NCBI RefSeq assembly: GCF_040436345.1
Contig: NC_133225.1
Location: 21,866,040 to 21,930,039 of the forward strand
Length of the DNA: 64,000 nucleotides
Direction of reading: 5' to 3'
From: Pagrus major
Lineage: Eukaryota > Chordata > Actinopteri > Spariformes > Sparidae
Notes under the pieces: generated by a model
What the model saw: only the letters and a program-made list of their open reading frames with translations
What the model was told of the DNA's origin: nothing
The model's database searches: none
Position numbers and translations under genes: made by a program
In this document: positions 11,501 through 23,922 of the stretch, one piece after another
Position numbering within the stretch: the stretch's first letter is position 1
Layout: the number at the start of each line of letters is the position of its first letter

Positions 11501-14500
11501 ACAAGCTGGAAGATAAGCAAAAGAAACTCCCACCACCGTGGACAATAAAGTTGTGCTCTATTATACTGTAGATCAGTGTGAAAAGAGTGCAAGTCATTAG
11601 CAAAAAGGTTGAAACCCCAAACATCCCCCCAGAGAGTTCATTAAATGACTAAAGGTTTCAGACAGAGCAACAACTTCACACTATCTTTACAGCTGTGAAT
11701 CAGTGGTGAAGTCTTACCTGACTCTCCGCTTGATAAGGGGTGAAATTTGGAATAACAGGTGTTGGCACAGGAGGGAAGATCTTGTTTTTGATTCTAAGTA
11801 AAAGAAGAGAGTGGAAACTTAAAAAAGGAGCCATCCAGGATGACCAGCTGATTGAAAGGATTGCAGATAAAACAGACAAGATAATCTCATTCAAGCTGCT
11901 ACGTATGTATCTGTAAAACTGAATAAAAGCAACAAGTAGGCTGTGAGATTTAAAGGATAAGTTAAAAATTCATATTCAGACATTATCTTTTCACCCCCAT
12001 ATCGATGGAAAGTCAAGTGAAGTTTCGAAGTCCACAAAACATTTCTGGAAGATCTAGTTGTTTAATAGATTTTAAAACAAGTCCCCATCTACTTCAGTCG
12101 TTTAGGAGAATGCTGCAACACTGTTTTGCTGTGAAGCTCCAAGAACATTTGTTGACTACAAAACTTCAGGATTAAGGGTGAGGGGGAGGGGATAATGAAT
12201 GTTTCAAGTTTCATTTTTGGGTGAACTTATCCTTTAAATCCTCATTAACTCTGCATGTAGTCTCACTGTCCCTCTCACTTGTCCACCACATGCCCTCGGA
12301 TATTCCCTCCTTTCCTCATCACCTGACTACCAAACCCATCCACACACCAGCACCCTCTTCTCATCTACTCTGCAGATGTTACCTGGACTTCCCCGCCCAC
12401 CTCCTCACCTGCATCTCTTTGCCTCATCAACCACTCACCATTGGATCGGTTACCCTGGATGTTTGACCTTTTATTGGTTTACTGGACTTTTGATTTGTGC
12501 TAATTTCTTTGCCTGTGCTGACCATGTGTCTGGTTTAGCCTCACAATCCTGTAAGCCCTCTGTGTCTTTGTTGTTTTGCTCTGCCTCTCAAGTTGGGCCC
12601 CTTCCACTGTTATCCTGCTTGCATCAGCCATGACATTCAGAGTATTTACAGTGGGGGTCACCTACCTCTTCAAGATACAGGTGCACGTTGTGGAGATGAA
12701 AAAGAACACAAACAGTAAGCTGAGGCTCCACAGCACTAATTTTAAGGAAAAAGAAGAAGAAAGGAAACATTTGTTAGCTTCCAAATGTGGAAAAACTGCT
12801 CCGTTGATTTGTTTTTAAAGCTACGAGCTGCTTCTGTAAGTCTGATACCATTCACAGGCTTCTCCGGCAGTGTGTTGATAGCTGTTTCAGCATTCGGTCC
12901 TTCTCCGGCTTGTGTCACTGCGGCCAGGCTGAAGCTGTATTTTGCTCCTGGTGACAAGTTTTCCAGATGGTAGTTTATCAGGGAGGCTGATATGTTACGG
13001 CACTCTGATTAGAGATGAGTTCAGAGAAAGTTGTCGTCACAGTTATGTTTAATTGCACATTAAATCAAACATGTTTTGTGCATTAGTTCTTTTGCAAACT
13101 GCTAAAGAAGGGTAAAAAAAAAAAGTGACTTTGCACCTTTCTGCGCCTCCGGTGAAATAATTTTCACGCTGCAGAGGCTGTAGTGTGTGAGGAAACCTTG
13201 CTGGTCTGCAAGGGGGATCGCTTTCCATGACAGGTCGACGGAATTGTGCGTTTCACGGGAAGCAGTGAAGTCCTGAGGTATTATACGTGGAGCTGAAGAA
13301 GAAAAAAACAAACAAATTTGGTTAAAATAGAAGAGACAAAACTTATGACCCTGATGTTCAGTGGCACGATCTGATATCGTTGTGTTGGTGTTAAAAATAC
13401 GCACATGATAGAAGCTATCCTTTCAAAGGATCTAAACCTAGCCAAACAGCGACAGCAAACAAAGAGTACAATAAGTGAACAGTTTAATAATGTGTTTCAA
13501 ACAGGATAGAAAACCCCAGTTACCCAGTCAGCCTCACAGCTTGCTTCAGATGTAGCTTTTGTCGCTGTTTCGTGTTTTCACTGTTTTTTTCAGTATGACT
13601 TTAAGCTACTTTGTACAACACTGCCATTGCACTACGTGTTGCTCCACTTCCTGTTAGCAGCCTAAGTTGAGAGTTTTGTAATTATGATGACCCTGTTTGT
13701 CTTAATATGTTAAAATCCCATTTAAATCAAGGCACCAACATTTTCAGCACTGTCACCACTGTCGTAAATACGAATCCCAGGTCTGAAACAGCTCCTCAGA
13801 CGTAGTGTAGGTGCTAACTACAGTACAAAACAATGTGTTGACAACTTGTATGTTGAAGTTAACACGTATGTAACACTGTGATTCTGCCCTCTCACTGAAG
13901 TTACATAGTGCAGAAACAAGTGATGGGGGGACCGAGGGGCTGAGACAGAGACACCATTCACCCTGGTACAAGACACTGTACCATCAACATGATTTTGAAG
14001 CTGTTATTTTAAAGTTGAAAAAGAGTTACATAATGTCGCTTTAAAGACACTTACCACCCTGTTTTTTATAAACGAGGCACATGTCAACTGTCCGTGGTTT
14101 CCCTTTTTCACATATGTGCTCAAAGTAAAGGTAGCGGACAAATTCCTTAACGGCTGTAAGAGAAACAGAAAGAGAATCAAATTAATTTTTAGTTTTGCAT
14201 CACACAGAAAATAGTCATAACAGTACATGAACCAGAGTAAATGACACAAACAACTGAAAAGCAGTGGAATTTCCACAAACTTTTGGTCTGCATTGTGACC
14301 TATTTTATTATCTTTGTAATACTGAAAATAATGTTTTGCACCTGTCTTAAAACCATCAGATAAAGCTGGTGCAAAATTAGGTCAGGGACTATTTTTTCTC
14401 TCTGTAGAGCAGACATGAGGTTGTGTGGTAAAACACACAAAAACTTACACTTTCTATTTTTCTTCTTGTCTGCTGTTACTGTGATGATATTTTCTGGCCT

Positions 14501-17500
14501 TGAATCTCCATCTTGAAACTCATAAAACTCAAAGCAAGTTTTCTTTTTTATTTTTTTCTTCATCACCGTTTCGTCACAACCTGCCAGGGGGGGAAAGAAA
14601 TAACAGTCTTTAAAGTCTACTTAAGGATTAGTACACAAGATATGTACTAACAGACACACACACACACACACACACACGCAGGCACACACATACTCTTTAA
14701 ATCTGCAGCAGGTTGGGCCGGTATTTGAATGATTGCTGGAGGAGAAGACCCTGCTGCGTTCATGGCCATAACAGAGATGTTCACGGCAGAGTACGAGACA
14801 TAAGTTTGGTGTTCACTCGATTTGATGTCAGGTCTCCTTCTCTCACAGGGACATTTTTGAGATGACTGTGTGTCCATCACGTTGTACGTCACTCCAGTGA
14901 CTGCTGCTGCATGTGGCATCGGCTGAAGAGCAGAAAGAGCCCAGTACAGACAAAGATAGCAAATTGAAACAAATGAAAATCATCCATGAATGAAACAACC
15001 CTGCCTCGCCTTCTATTTTTCTCATAAAATTATTTGAATCAAAATACAAAATTCTAATTAACTGGTTGCATAATTGGGCATACTGGAAGACATATCACAT
15101 GTTATTCAAACTCACCTGTAGGTCTTAGTGATTTTCGCAAATTATAACGTTCTGTTTAAAACCATTACATAAGAATAGGCCTATGTTTCTCATTTTGAAC
15201 TCTTCAGATATAAAGTTTTGTTGTCCTCTACAGCCAAGTGACTGTTCAACAAAAACACTCCAAGAACTACAAGGAAACCTTGAGCTAAAATGTGTGTTTA
15301 CTGGTACAAAGTGGACGTTAAAGGTCAAAATGTCTGTTTCACACCCACCAGATTTTGTAATATAGCAATTTGTAGTTTATATTGTATTTAATGGAACAGC
15401 TTTGTCTGTTTTATTGTGAACATAAGGAATTTAACATGATAGACTGTATTAGAAACACTCTCCAGGATTTGTAGTTTAAATTTAAATGTTCTCTGTGGAA
15501 CTTACGTGTTCTGCTGGAAACCAATCTCTTAGTTTATGTATGTGGGCTCCATTTCTACACTAATGTACTGAGACGACGGACTCGAGTACGTACATTGTTT
15601 GGACCAGGGCTGTCACATGTCATGGCCGAAAGGATTCACGATATTATCATGATATTATCACAATATTTATAGAAAATTTGCAAAAAACAAAATAAAAATA
15701 ATATTTATGTTTCTCTTTTTGGCAAATGGATTACACTACGAGTGTAGGGAGGTGGAGAGAGTCTGTAACCATAACTACAACGTACAAAAAGAACAGTTAC
15801 ATTTGATGAATTTTTCCGTTTCATGTCGGGTGGCTCCAAGCATTACAGTGCGTTACCGTCGCCAACAATGACCAAGCAGGAATGTAAAGAAGCAAAAAAA
15901 ATCAAAGAGGAGGCGGCTTATTTACACAATATTATCATGTGTGTGTTATTAGCACGATATCAATAATTCCTTTGTGAATATCAGGATTATCATCAATACT
16001 GGTACAGTATATCGTGACACGACTAGTTTGGACTGTCATGGAAAATGTGACCTGAGTCTTTCACAAAGAAATCCAGAGTGCAGCAGCAGTAAACAACAAA
16101 TCATCCACAGGCTTGTAAAGGCAACCCAGGGGGCGCAGAAGGTCTAATTTTTCACGTCACAATACAATCCAGGCACCAGTTCATGTGTAATTGTAATGAC
16201 TGATTTTCTGAACATACACTGAGACTGATCTGAGTCCTGTTTGTGTGAAGCACAGCACATTATTATACAATATGGGACAAAGTCAGTACGTGTCGGTGAA
16301 AAGTAACAACTTTTAAACGTGTGCTGCTCTAATTTAAACCCACAAGTGTGAATGTTTTGGCGTCTTTTTCTCTTCTTACCTTCCACGTTAGAGTCACCTT
16401 TCGAGTGCCGTTTAGAAGTGTTGTTGTCATGGAGACTTCGGGCTTTTGTTCAAGCTCTGCAGTTAAAACACAAAATATTAGTGAGAAGACTAATTTTAAA
16501 CCTAGTTTGAGCCTCTGTGTCTAACCTTTACAACAAAAGCAAAGTGATTAAGAGTGGGAAAGATCTTAAACATTTCAGTAAATCTCCAAAAGAGGCACCT
16601 GTACACATTTTGCTAAAATAAACAGAAATAGTAATAATGGCAGGTGTTATATTTCATATTAAAGTTTGGATTTATGATATCCAGTGTGCGTCAATGATTT
16701 CAGTACATTACTCATACCTGAAGCAACAGTTTTAAGACAAGAGAATCAGTTACCGATATCAGTCAGCGGGGATTTGACGTGACTCTAAATGATTCAGGTT
16801 TGTAAATTAATCAGACTTTTACATTATGTCTAGAGCAGCTCTTACTTTTGTGTGTCTGATGGTTTTATTTATTTATTATTTTTTGTTTATTTCAATCAGA
16901 ACTATGGATTTAAAGTCCAAAGTGCCAGTACAATATGAAATCTGTGGTGTCACCTGCAGGAACCGTCACAACTGGCGACCAGTCACTCCACAGGGGATTA
17001 CCGGCCTGACTGGACCGCTGTCTGATCTGAACCTGGTAAGATGTAAACTTCAACAGATTCACAACAATGACCGAGTCTGTTCAGATAAAAAGAAAAAAGA
17101 CAACAAATGAATTTGACATGTCACAATTATTGCTATAAGGCTGGCAATAATTTGTTTTTCCAATTATATATAAGACCAAAGCCACAGTGATGTACTGGGT
17201 CACTTGCCCCTCTATTACAATGAACTGGGGTACAAACAATCCTACATTCACTGTTCTGCCAGCATAAATCTTCACTTGTGCACATTAGGTCAAACTTACA
17301 GATTTTTGCAACACAATTATAGAGGCCAAAAAAAATCACGAAACAATATCTCAGTAAAAAATAATTTTTCATTTTATTTACTGTGTTTTGTCTCTTTTTT
17401 GACAGATAAATGACACTCTTAGTAATGTGAGTGTAGGGAGGTGGAGAGAGAGTCTCTAACCATAACTGTAAAAGAAAAAAAAGAAAAAAAAAAGTTTTTC

Positions 17501-20500
17501 AAGTTAGTAAAAATACATTATATGCAACATCCGATTTGACTTTCAAATTAAAGCTTGCTGCTCACATATAATGACATATTGTGACTTTTGGACTGTTATT
17601 ACCCTTAAACGGTCACTACTGGTTAGAATTAGGATAAGATCATACTTGTGTTAAAATAACAACATTTAGGTAAGAGCTGTAACTCACGTCACATAGCCTA
17701 AGTGACCTATGTACGTTACTCACAAAACATAACTTGCGTCAATTAGGTTACATTACATAACAAATCACACTCTTGGTCAAAAACTGGAAGTGAAACCCAG
17801 TCTCTGGAGGGAAAGTCAATTGTAACCACCCCAACCACCCCCCTATTCTGACTTTTCTTGCTCTTTACACTAGTGCACTAGGAAGGCGCTTCAGGAAGTG
17901 ACAATAGAGGGGTAACTGCAGCGTCAAACTTAGAATGCGTGAGGCCATTGACCAGGCTGCCATATTTGACGTGTTGGGAGCAAGAACGGACTGGAATATC
18001 GCAACACCTATAGGGCACAGCTACAAATAAGTCTTGCAATAGCAAATGCAATATTTTGTCCAGTTTGGGTACCAAAAGAGTACAGTACCCATCCTTTTAA
18101 AATGTATATGAAACTACTTGTTTGACCATCTTCAACAGGAATAAAAGGGCTTGGAGCTAAGGCACACAGACAGATAAGTCAGACGTGGTGGACTAACACA
18201 CTGCTGGTCTTGTTCTTTTGATGGGAGCCCTATATAGTGGTCAGCCACTTCTGTGTCCGCATGAGCAAAACTAATACAGTACAGTAGTCAGGAAAGTAGT
18301 CTAAAAACTAATTGTGTTTTGTTAGAAAATGGTTGGCAGTAACGTAACTATTAGGATTTAAATAAGCGGGCTAAAATTCAAACATTGATCTGATCTTCGA
18401 CTGTGTCTCAGAGACAGATCCCCAAGAAGCGCAGGACGAATACAGCAAACACAGAACGAGGCTGAATTAACTTTTCATTAAAAAAATTAAAATTATAAAA
18501 ATATAAAACATGACGCTACTCACATTTAGAGGTCTCATATGTGGTATTTGTCATTCTCTGTAACAGCAAGACCGATAAAAGTTTAAATGTAAATTAATGT
18601 GAAGAAAAAACACCTTCAAACTTTTGAGAAAGAAATTTGCCTTACTGTCTCCCAGGAATCTGTCGGGCGCTCATGTCGTCGGAACCGGACCTCGGCTAAA
18701 GCTGGATACTTCTCTGCTGCTTTCCAGCTCAAGCTGAGGTTGTTTTTTAACCAGGACATAGTAATATTTTGTGGCACTTTATGCTTAACTGTTGAGAAAA
18801 AGCAAATTATTTTATGTATGGTTTTTTACATTTGTTTACTTTTTGTAGTATCTTTACAATAAAAACTAATCTAGCCGTAAATTTGTGCTTAATTAACTTG
18901 TTGCTCAGGAAGGACAATGGTGTGTTTTAATCTCACATGTTGTTGAGTGAAATGAGAGGATCATTCAGTACCTATGTGCCGGAGTTCAACAGAAGTCCTG
19001 GATGATGTGCAGCTGGAGTTCCCGACGTGAGCTACCACCCAAATGTCAACTGGACGCTTTTGGATAAGGTCATCCCCGTTAATCGAACATGTGGTCTCCT
19101 TAATGCCCCTACATTTATTTTCCCTACGGATGAAAACAAAGAGCTTTGAGTGAAGTGAAAGCAGCAGAAACTGAGACCATCTCATCATGAAGCACGTGGT
19201 TCCAACTCTTCATTTAACTTCTGTTATGAGTGATTATGCATCATTTTAGACACAAGACTCAAAAATACTCTGACAAAACTGGTATCTTTGGAAACTTTGG
19301 GTTCTCTTCTAGAAATGAGAATAAAGTCATGTGGGTCTGAACAACATTGGGACAAATGACATAAGTTTGTAATGACTGTCCCAGTGGCAGACCGCAGCCT
19401 GGTAGAGGGGTTCACTTCAGAGACTATCTCTATATTTGAACACTAAGGGCTAGTCCACACGTACATAAGTATTCTTAGAAACAGGGTTTTAAAACAAAAA
19501 GGATGTCTGTCTAGATGAGCTTCTGCGCCGGGAATGCGTGTGCCAGTGTACACAGGAAGCAGATTGTATACTCTGTGGTTTGTTGCTTAGTTGCAAAACA
19601 ATACATGGACTAGTTCTACTTTTACTTACTGTTTACTTACTTATTTCATTTTAGTTGCTTTTCTATATGTTACGGGTGCCAGGGCTGATACTGAGGCATT
19701 TTTTTCTGAAAAAAGGACAAAACTGATGAGGCAGTGAAATGTGACTGCACCTCACAGAATCCTTCTGGATAATGCTATTTTCAAAAAAGACATTTAACAG
19801 CCGTTTTTTCTCTTTTCCATGATTGTATTTCAATGTTAATTTGTCTGTCTCTAAGTGTAGACAATATACCATCCGTCCTGCTACAGTACAATCCATCCAT
19901 CATTCGTGATATGTAATCCCTCCAACGAGTTCTGGGTCTGCCCCGGCGTCTCCTCACAGTTGGTCGTGCCCAGAAAACCTCCAAATCCAAGCTCCCTGCA
20001 GATGTCTCACCTCTTCACCCCTATCTTTAAGGCTGAGCCCAGCCACCCTATGGAAAAAACTCAGCTTCCTCTTCACCCCGACAGTCCAGTGCAATGCCTG
20101 CAGTACTCCAAATCACTTGTACATCTCACGCTCCTTTTTCCCATCACTTGTGATGATACTTAAATGCTCTCGCTTGGGGATATACGGACACAGCTCTCAC
20201 TTTGGTTATAGACAACCAAAGTTTCCCCCACAGCACTGTAGTCCCACAGTACCTAAACTCAGATACTCCAATCATTTCCAAAAATCTCTGTTTCTTCCAC
20301 TTCAGGTGTAAAAACTGACAATGGAGGTTCTGAAAATTTTATGTCCCAAAGGTCTGTTTTCAGTGCCTGCAGGCCATTTATATAGGGGTGTGCATCTCTC
20401 CCTTACAAGGCAATCCCATACATATCTAGATACAGGGGCTCTGATACAATTCAGTGGCAATACATTTTTAATACTGGATGATTTGATGTGATACGATGCT

Positions 20501-22174
20501 ATCTAATAGCCTACAGTTCTTAACATTTGTTTCATATAGTCATTCATTTCCCATTATAAAATAAAATATGCTATTTCTACAAAAGTGACAGTACTTTTAT
20601 GAATTATATCAGTGTATCTGACATACGTTTCATCATGGCGTCTCTCCAGGTGAGTGCTAACTGTGAACTTCATCGCTGTTCTAGAGACCCCACAAACGAC
20701 CAAACTTCTGCCCAGTTTTCCTTCTTTCTTTTAAAATCCAAATGTCTTCTCTTGACGGTGCACTGTGAACCATGTCAGCGTTGCCGGACATGTTGTTTTT
20801 GTTGTTTTTTGTTTATTGTTAAGCATGGATCCAATAGCAGCTGAGGCGGTGCGCTAACGTAACTCTCATTAAAGTAACGAGAGAGTCTCGCTCTGAACTT
20901 TAACCTTAAACGAGAATCGGTGACTCTGTGCAGAATTAGCAGCTAAGCTAAGCCTCAGTCAACCGATTATTAGCTTTAAAATTGGGCAATTCATAGTACA
21001 TTTATATCGATGACTCGTATCTGGAATGTTAAAAAATTAAAAAATCTGATTCGTATCGGTGAATCTTTACACCCCTACCACTTATGTTTGTATGAAAGGT
21101 CAAAGTGCATAAAAAAGAAAATGTTTTAAGGAATACTTGCGTACGTGCGGACAGGGCCTAAGAGGACTGATAGCTTCCATTGTGCCTCGTATCTGTTACA
21201 GCAATACACATAGAATAAAATAATAGTAAAATAGTAAAAAGAAGAAATCACCATTAAATATTGAATTAATCCATGAAATATTGCAGCTCAAACACTGAGC
21301 AGTACTCACTCAATGTAAAGGTCATATGACACATCACTCTCAGTCGTATTCATCATCCATTCACACAGGTACATGATCGTAGCAGAGCTTGTTCTGAAGC
21401 ACTGAGGACTGGAAGGAGCCTCACATGTTGATCCTTCGAAGAAACACATTTCAATATACAAAAATGTATTACTTTTAACATTTATTTGACTGAGTTGTTC
21501 CAGAAATAAACAACTTCAGTGCCTAACCTTTTTTTATTGTTGATCTACTGTTAAAGTTACCTCCGGATTATGATTTTTTTTATTTCCTCATTTCATTTTA
21601 GTTCTACTGCGAATCACATTGGAGGTTTAGTCTGTCAGTTCAAGCTCTGAACCTTAACTCAAGCATGTTGTAAAAGCCAAAGTGTAAAATATCAAAACTA
21701 TCAAGGCACTTCGAGTAAGGACACACAGAGCAACTCGGTGCGATAGCCATCTGTTAGTGGAAACCACATGACGCTGATAAGCTTACCAACATTTTGTGGC
21801 TGTTTACTTTTACTGCAAAAGACTTCTCACTTTCACACGTCTGATTAAAGGTACGATATGTACCAGGTTGTCAAATAGCTACAGTAGCTCGGTGGCCAGG
21901 CAGACCCACCAACCACAAGCGACCTGGAACTAAGACTCAACAACCAACTATCTGTCTCTAGAATCACTTATTTCACCTTTAATATTCTTCATGATGTAGT
22001 GTTACAATCAGATAGAGGTTAATAGTAATGTCACTCGTCATAAGGTCACTTAAGTTAAGCAAAAAGAGAAAAGATAAAGGAGTTTCATTTGTATTTACCT
22101 GTGCTGAGTGTCACGAGGAACATAAACACAACAATATATTGATGTAGTGAACGCCGGCATTTCAAAGTTTCCAT
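8557..22174 (-). CDS. il12rb1: Interleukin-12 receptor subunit beta-1-like cytokine receptor, complete
   Basis: A type I membrane receptor chain of the gp130-related class I family; in mammals IL12RB1 pairs with IL12RB2 or IL23R and binds TYK2. Fourteen coding exons (minus strand, 5' to 3'): 22099-22174, 21310-21433, 18972-19123, 18646-18788, 16954-17032, 16380-16456, 14694-14922, 14449-14580, 14055-14153, 13137-13292, 12849-13004, 12666-12735, 11718-11793, 8557-8886. They total 1899 nt (632 aa) with continuous phase. Signal peptide: residues 1-25. The cytokine-binding module has CEAPSSPQCF and YLCEW in its first FN3 domain and the WSDWS signature at 180-184 in its second. Three more FN3 domains follow (for example KVTLTWKPMPHAAAVTGVTY). 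The transmembrane helix is at about 475-496 (LWSLSLLFVFFFI). Box 1 is FPPVPTP at 504-510, and the acidic tail is about 130 aa. Domain count, short tail, PPxPTP box 1 and linkage to klhl26-crtc1-comp favour il12rb1. il27ra, which has the same layout, is the main alternative. Confidence 0.8.
8887..11717 (-). other. Last intron of the cytokine receptor gene, repeat-bearing
   Basis: This 2.8-kb intron separates the box 1 exon from the tail exon. It contains a LINE reverse-transcriptase 3' remnant (9821-10150). The sequence around 9130-9545 has no splice-compatible exon and looks like an unrecognised dispersed repeat. The remainder is AT-rich and shows nothing else. Confidence 0.6.
9821..10150 (-). 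mobile_element. L1/Tx1-type LINE ORF2 C-terminal remnant
   Basis: The minus strand encodes EYWHKIVNRLSLIFGVKVGD, then LFNILTFAARKNILFRW, then MEYLTYRFKCKVDEKR in shifting frames. This pattern (tryptophan near a small helix, then an AARK.IL..W block, then an EYLT block) is the C-terminal tail of L1/Tx1 non-LTR retrotransposon ORF2. It is broken by frameshifts and truncated at both ends. It sits in the last intron in the same orientation as the host gene. Confidence 0.65.
11954..12233. mobile_element. TTAA-flanked MITE (280 bp)
   Basis: Terminal inverted repeats AGGATAAGTT... and ...AACTTATCCT are each bordered by TTAA (11950-11953 and 12234-12237). TTAA target sites are characteristic of the piggyBac superfamily. 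It is non-coding and lies in the intron between the box 1 and transmembrane exons of the cytokine receptor gene. Confidence 0.65.
13740..14045. mobile_element. Probable MITE ending ACATAATGTCGCT-TTAA
   Basis: The right end reads GTTACATAATGTCGCT followed by TTAA. The body (TGAGACAGAGACACCATTCA and CTGGTACAAGACACTGTACC) has the feel of a dispersed fish repeat. A related end (TTAA then AGCAACATTATGTAG) begins near 63871. The left boundary is not clear. It lies in an intron of the cytokine receptor gene. Confidence 0.45.
14653..14678. repeat. (CA)n microsatellite next to a 5' splice site
   Basis: A CA run on the plus strand is a GT run on the minus strand. It starts about 15 bases inside the intron after the receptor exon 14694-14922. 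The host intron is only 113 bases long (14581-14693). Confidence 0.9.
15605..16025. mobile_element. hAT-type MITE with perfect 8-bp target duplication
   Basis: The element starts CAGGGCTGTCAC and ends GTGACACGACTA. The identical octamer GTTTGGAC lies directly outside both ends (15597-15604 and 16026-16033). Short inverted ends plus an 8-bp duplication are diagnostic of hAT transposons. The interior is non-coding and includes GTGTAGGGAGGTGGAGAGAG, which reappears in a fragment near 17430. It lies in an intron of the cytokine receptor gene. Confidence 0.85.
19862..20110 (-). mobile_element. LINE reverse-transcriptase 3' fragment
   Basis: The minus strand reads RRRRGRPRTRWRDYI, the arginine-rich GRP.TRW motif near the C-terminus of several non-LTR retrotransposon ORF2 proteins. 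The flanking sequence (plus strand GGCTGAGCCCAGCCACCCTA) is also repeat-like. It is truncated and inside the nested cluster 19443-21162. Confidence 0.5.
20383..21077. mobile_element. Inner TAGGGGTGTG...CACCCCTA element
   Basis: The ends TAGGGGTGTGCATC and GAATCTTTACACCCCTA are inverted relative to each other, in the style of hAT ends. No clean target duplication was seen, although CCATTTAT and CCACTTAT lie close to the two ends. It is nested in the 19443-21162 element. Confidence 0.5.
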
Positions 22175-23922
22175 GAGCTTGAGTGGAAAGTCTCGAAAGA
22201 TCATTCTTTAGCGTGTGAGAGTCCATGTATTCGATCTGCCTTCATGTAACTCAGTTGTCTTTTCTCAGAAATGTCACAGAAGTTTCGTGTCTCTCAGGTT
22301 AAATGAGCTGCAGTAAACCACAGAGTGTCAGGGGTGGGGGGAGGCTGCGTCGACACATTGCAGGCAGACACAACAGCTATTCTGAAAGTGGCTTCTTTGA
22401 AGTCATTTTGTTGATTTTCTTTTTTAAAGTCAGTTTCCCTACAACTGTTTTTGTTCTATCAGGCTGCCTTTCAAAATTAACTGACTCTGGAAACTACAGC
22501 AACCACCACAGACACCTACGTCTGTCTTGTGTTACTATGTCCACCATCATGAAGAAAGAGTGGTGCCAGTCAAGCAGTTTGGAACAGGAGGGAACAAATT
22601 CTTGAACTTTAGTTTGGACTTTTTTATTTGGTGAGGACATTTTGAAGATATATTTTGTAGGAATCCTACATTTAAATGTCTAAAACACTAAATCTTTGCC
22701 ATATACCATATTTTGTTGAGTTGCGTACTTATATCATCCCAAATGTTTCCAACAATGTTCAAACCCAGAGGAATTCACAAGTTAACTCAAGTTAACAGCA
22801 TTTCATTAGCCGTCCCATTGCTACTTCCTGGATAGGAAAATTGGCAAACAAGACTAAACTTTACAGGATTAAATCTTTCAAACATTACCTCATGTCATAT
22901 ATGATCATTTATTCAGGTATCGACCCCAAACAGCATGATGACTACTGTTCATTAGCCTTAAGCTAATGTTAGCGAGCATGAAGTAAAGAACATTTCCCCT
23001 GCAGCACCAGCACCCGAAAACAGACGTCAGGTTGATAAACAGGAGTGAAGATAAATCCACTTCTTAATCCCAAAGTTACATAGTAATCTCTAAACTCTCC
23101 TACCTCTGTCTGTAAATGGCTCAGGATCAGAGCAGAATCAGATGTGACTCTGGAGCGTCTGGCTCTTTGCTTGTTTGACTTTCCTGTCTCTCGATAGTTA
23201 CTCGCTTCCTTGCCCTGTCTGTGGCCCCAGGACCATTGGTAGCTAAAACAGGTGCCAACTATATAGTTTAATTTTTAAAAAGGGCTCAGCAATGGCCTAA
23301 CACAGCTGGGCATTGTAGTTTTTATCAAAGTTACTCAATAAAGAATACACAGTATATTTGTTTGGGACTATTTTCAGCAGTGGATTAATACACATTTGAT
23401 GCTCCACCAAGTACTGACTCAAAATAAACAACAGTGCCCATGTTGATGGTAATAAAGCTCTCGTAGTCCTGGGAGACCACAGATCATTCTCTTGCAACTG
23501 CTCCTCATCTTACATCCTCATTCTTTTCCCATTTCCCATTTATACTAGTTTCACACTAAATCACTTGCTCTTTCATTTTTAAGAGGTTACTTCTCTTCAC
23601 ATGTACAAGAGGAGCAGTGAAGAGGAGGAGGAGTGACGGATTTGCATGCGTTTTTGACTTTTTTAACCTGACACCCCCACTCTTCATCCCCTAGTTGGAG
23701 AGAGAGTGAGAGAGTGCAGGGGCTGATGGGTCGATTAGTTCAGTATGTTAGTCTAGTCTGCCTGCTTCATTAATTCTTTATCTGACAGATTTTTGTGCAA
23801 GTTAGACTCTGTGGCCTTATTGAGTAAATGTCCTGTATTGATAACTCCATTGCGCTGTCCGTGGTTCTGAAGTAGAAGATGGATTTGTAATCGCTTCTTT
23901 ATCTCTCAGTCCCGCCCATCAG

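Larger units (their letters stand above)
19443..21162. mobile_element. Outer element of a nested transposon cluster
   Basis: The left end CTAAGGGCTAGTCCACACGT and the right end (reverse complement CTTAGGCCCTGTCCGCACGT) match over about 40 bases. They bracket 1.7 kb that contains a LINE-like fragment and a second inverted-repeat element. The TIR style suggests a hAT-like MITE later interrupted by other insertions. It lies in the intron between the second and third coding exons of the cytokine receptor gene. Confidence 0.55.

Noticed and set aside
12221-12818. Overlapping plus-strand frames near the receptor transmembrane exon
   Set aside because: They are shadows of minus-strand exons and a MITE. 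No splice sites support a plus-strand gene.
16826-17110. 94-codon plus-strand frame
   Set aside because: It overlaps the minus-strand WSDWS exon of the cytokine receptor, which has clear splice sites and phase.
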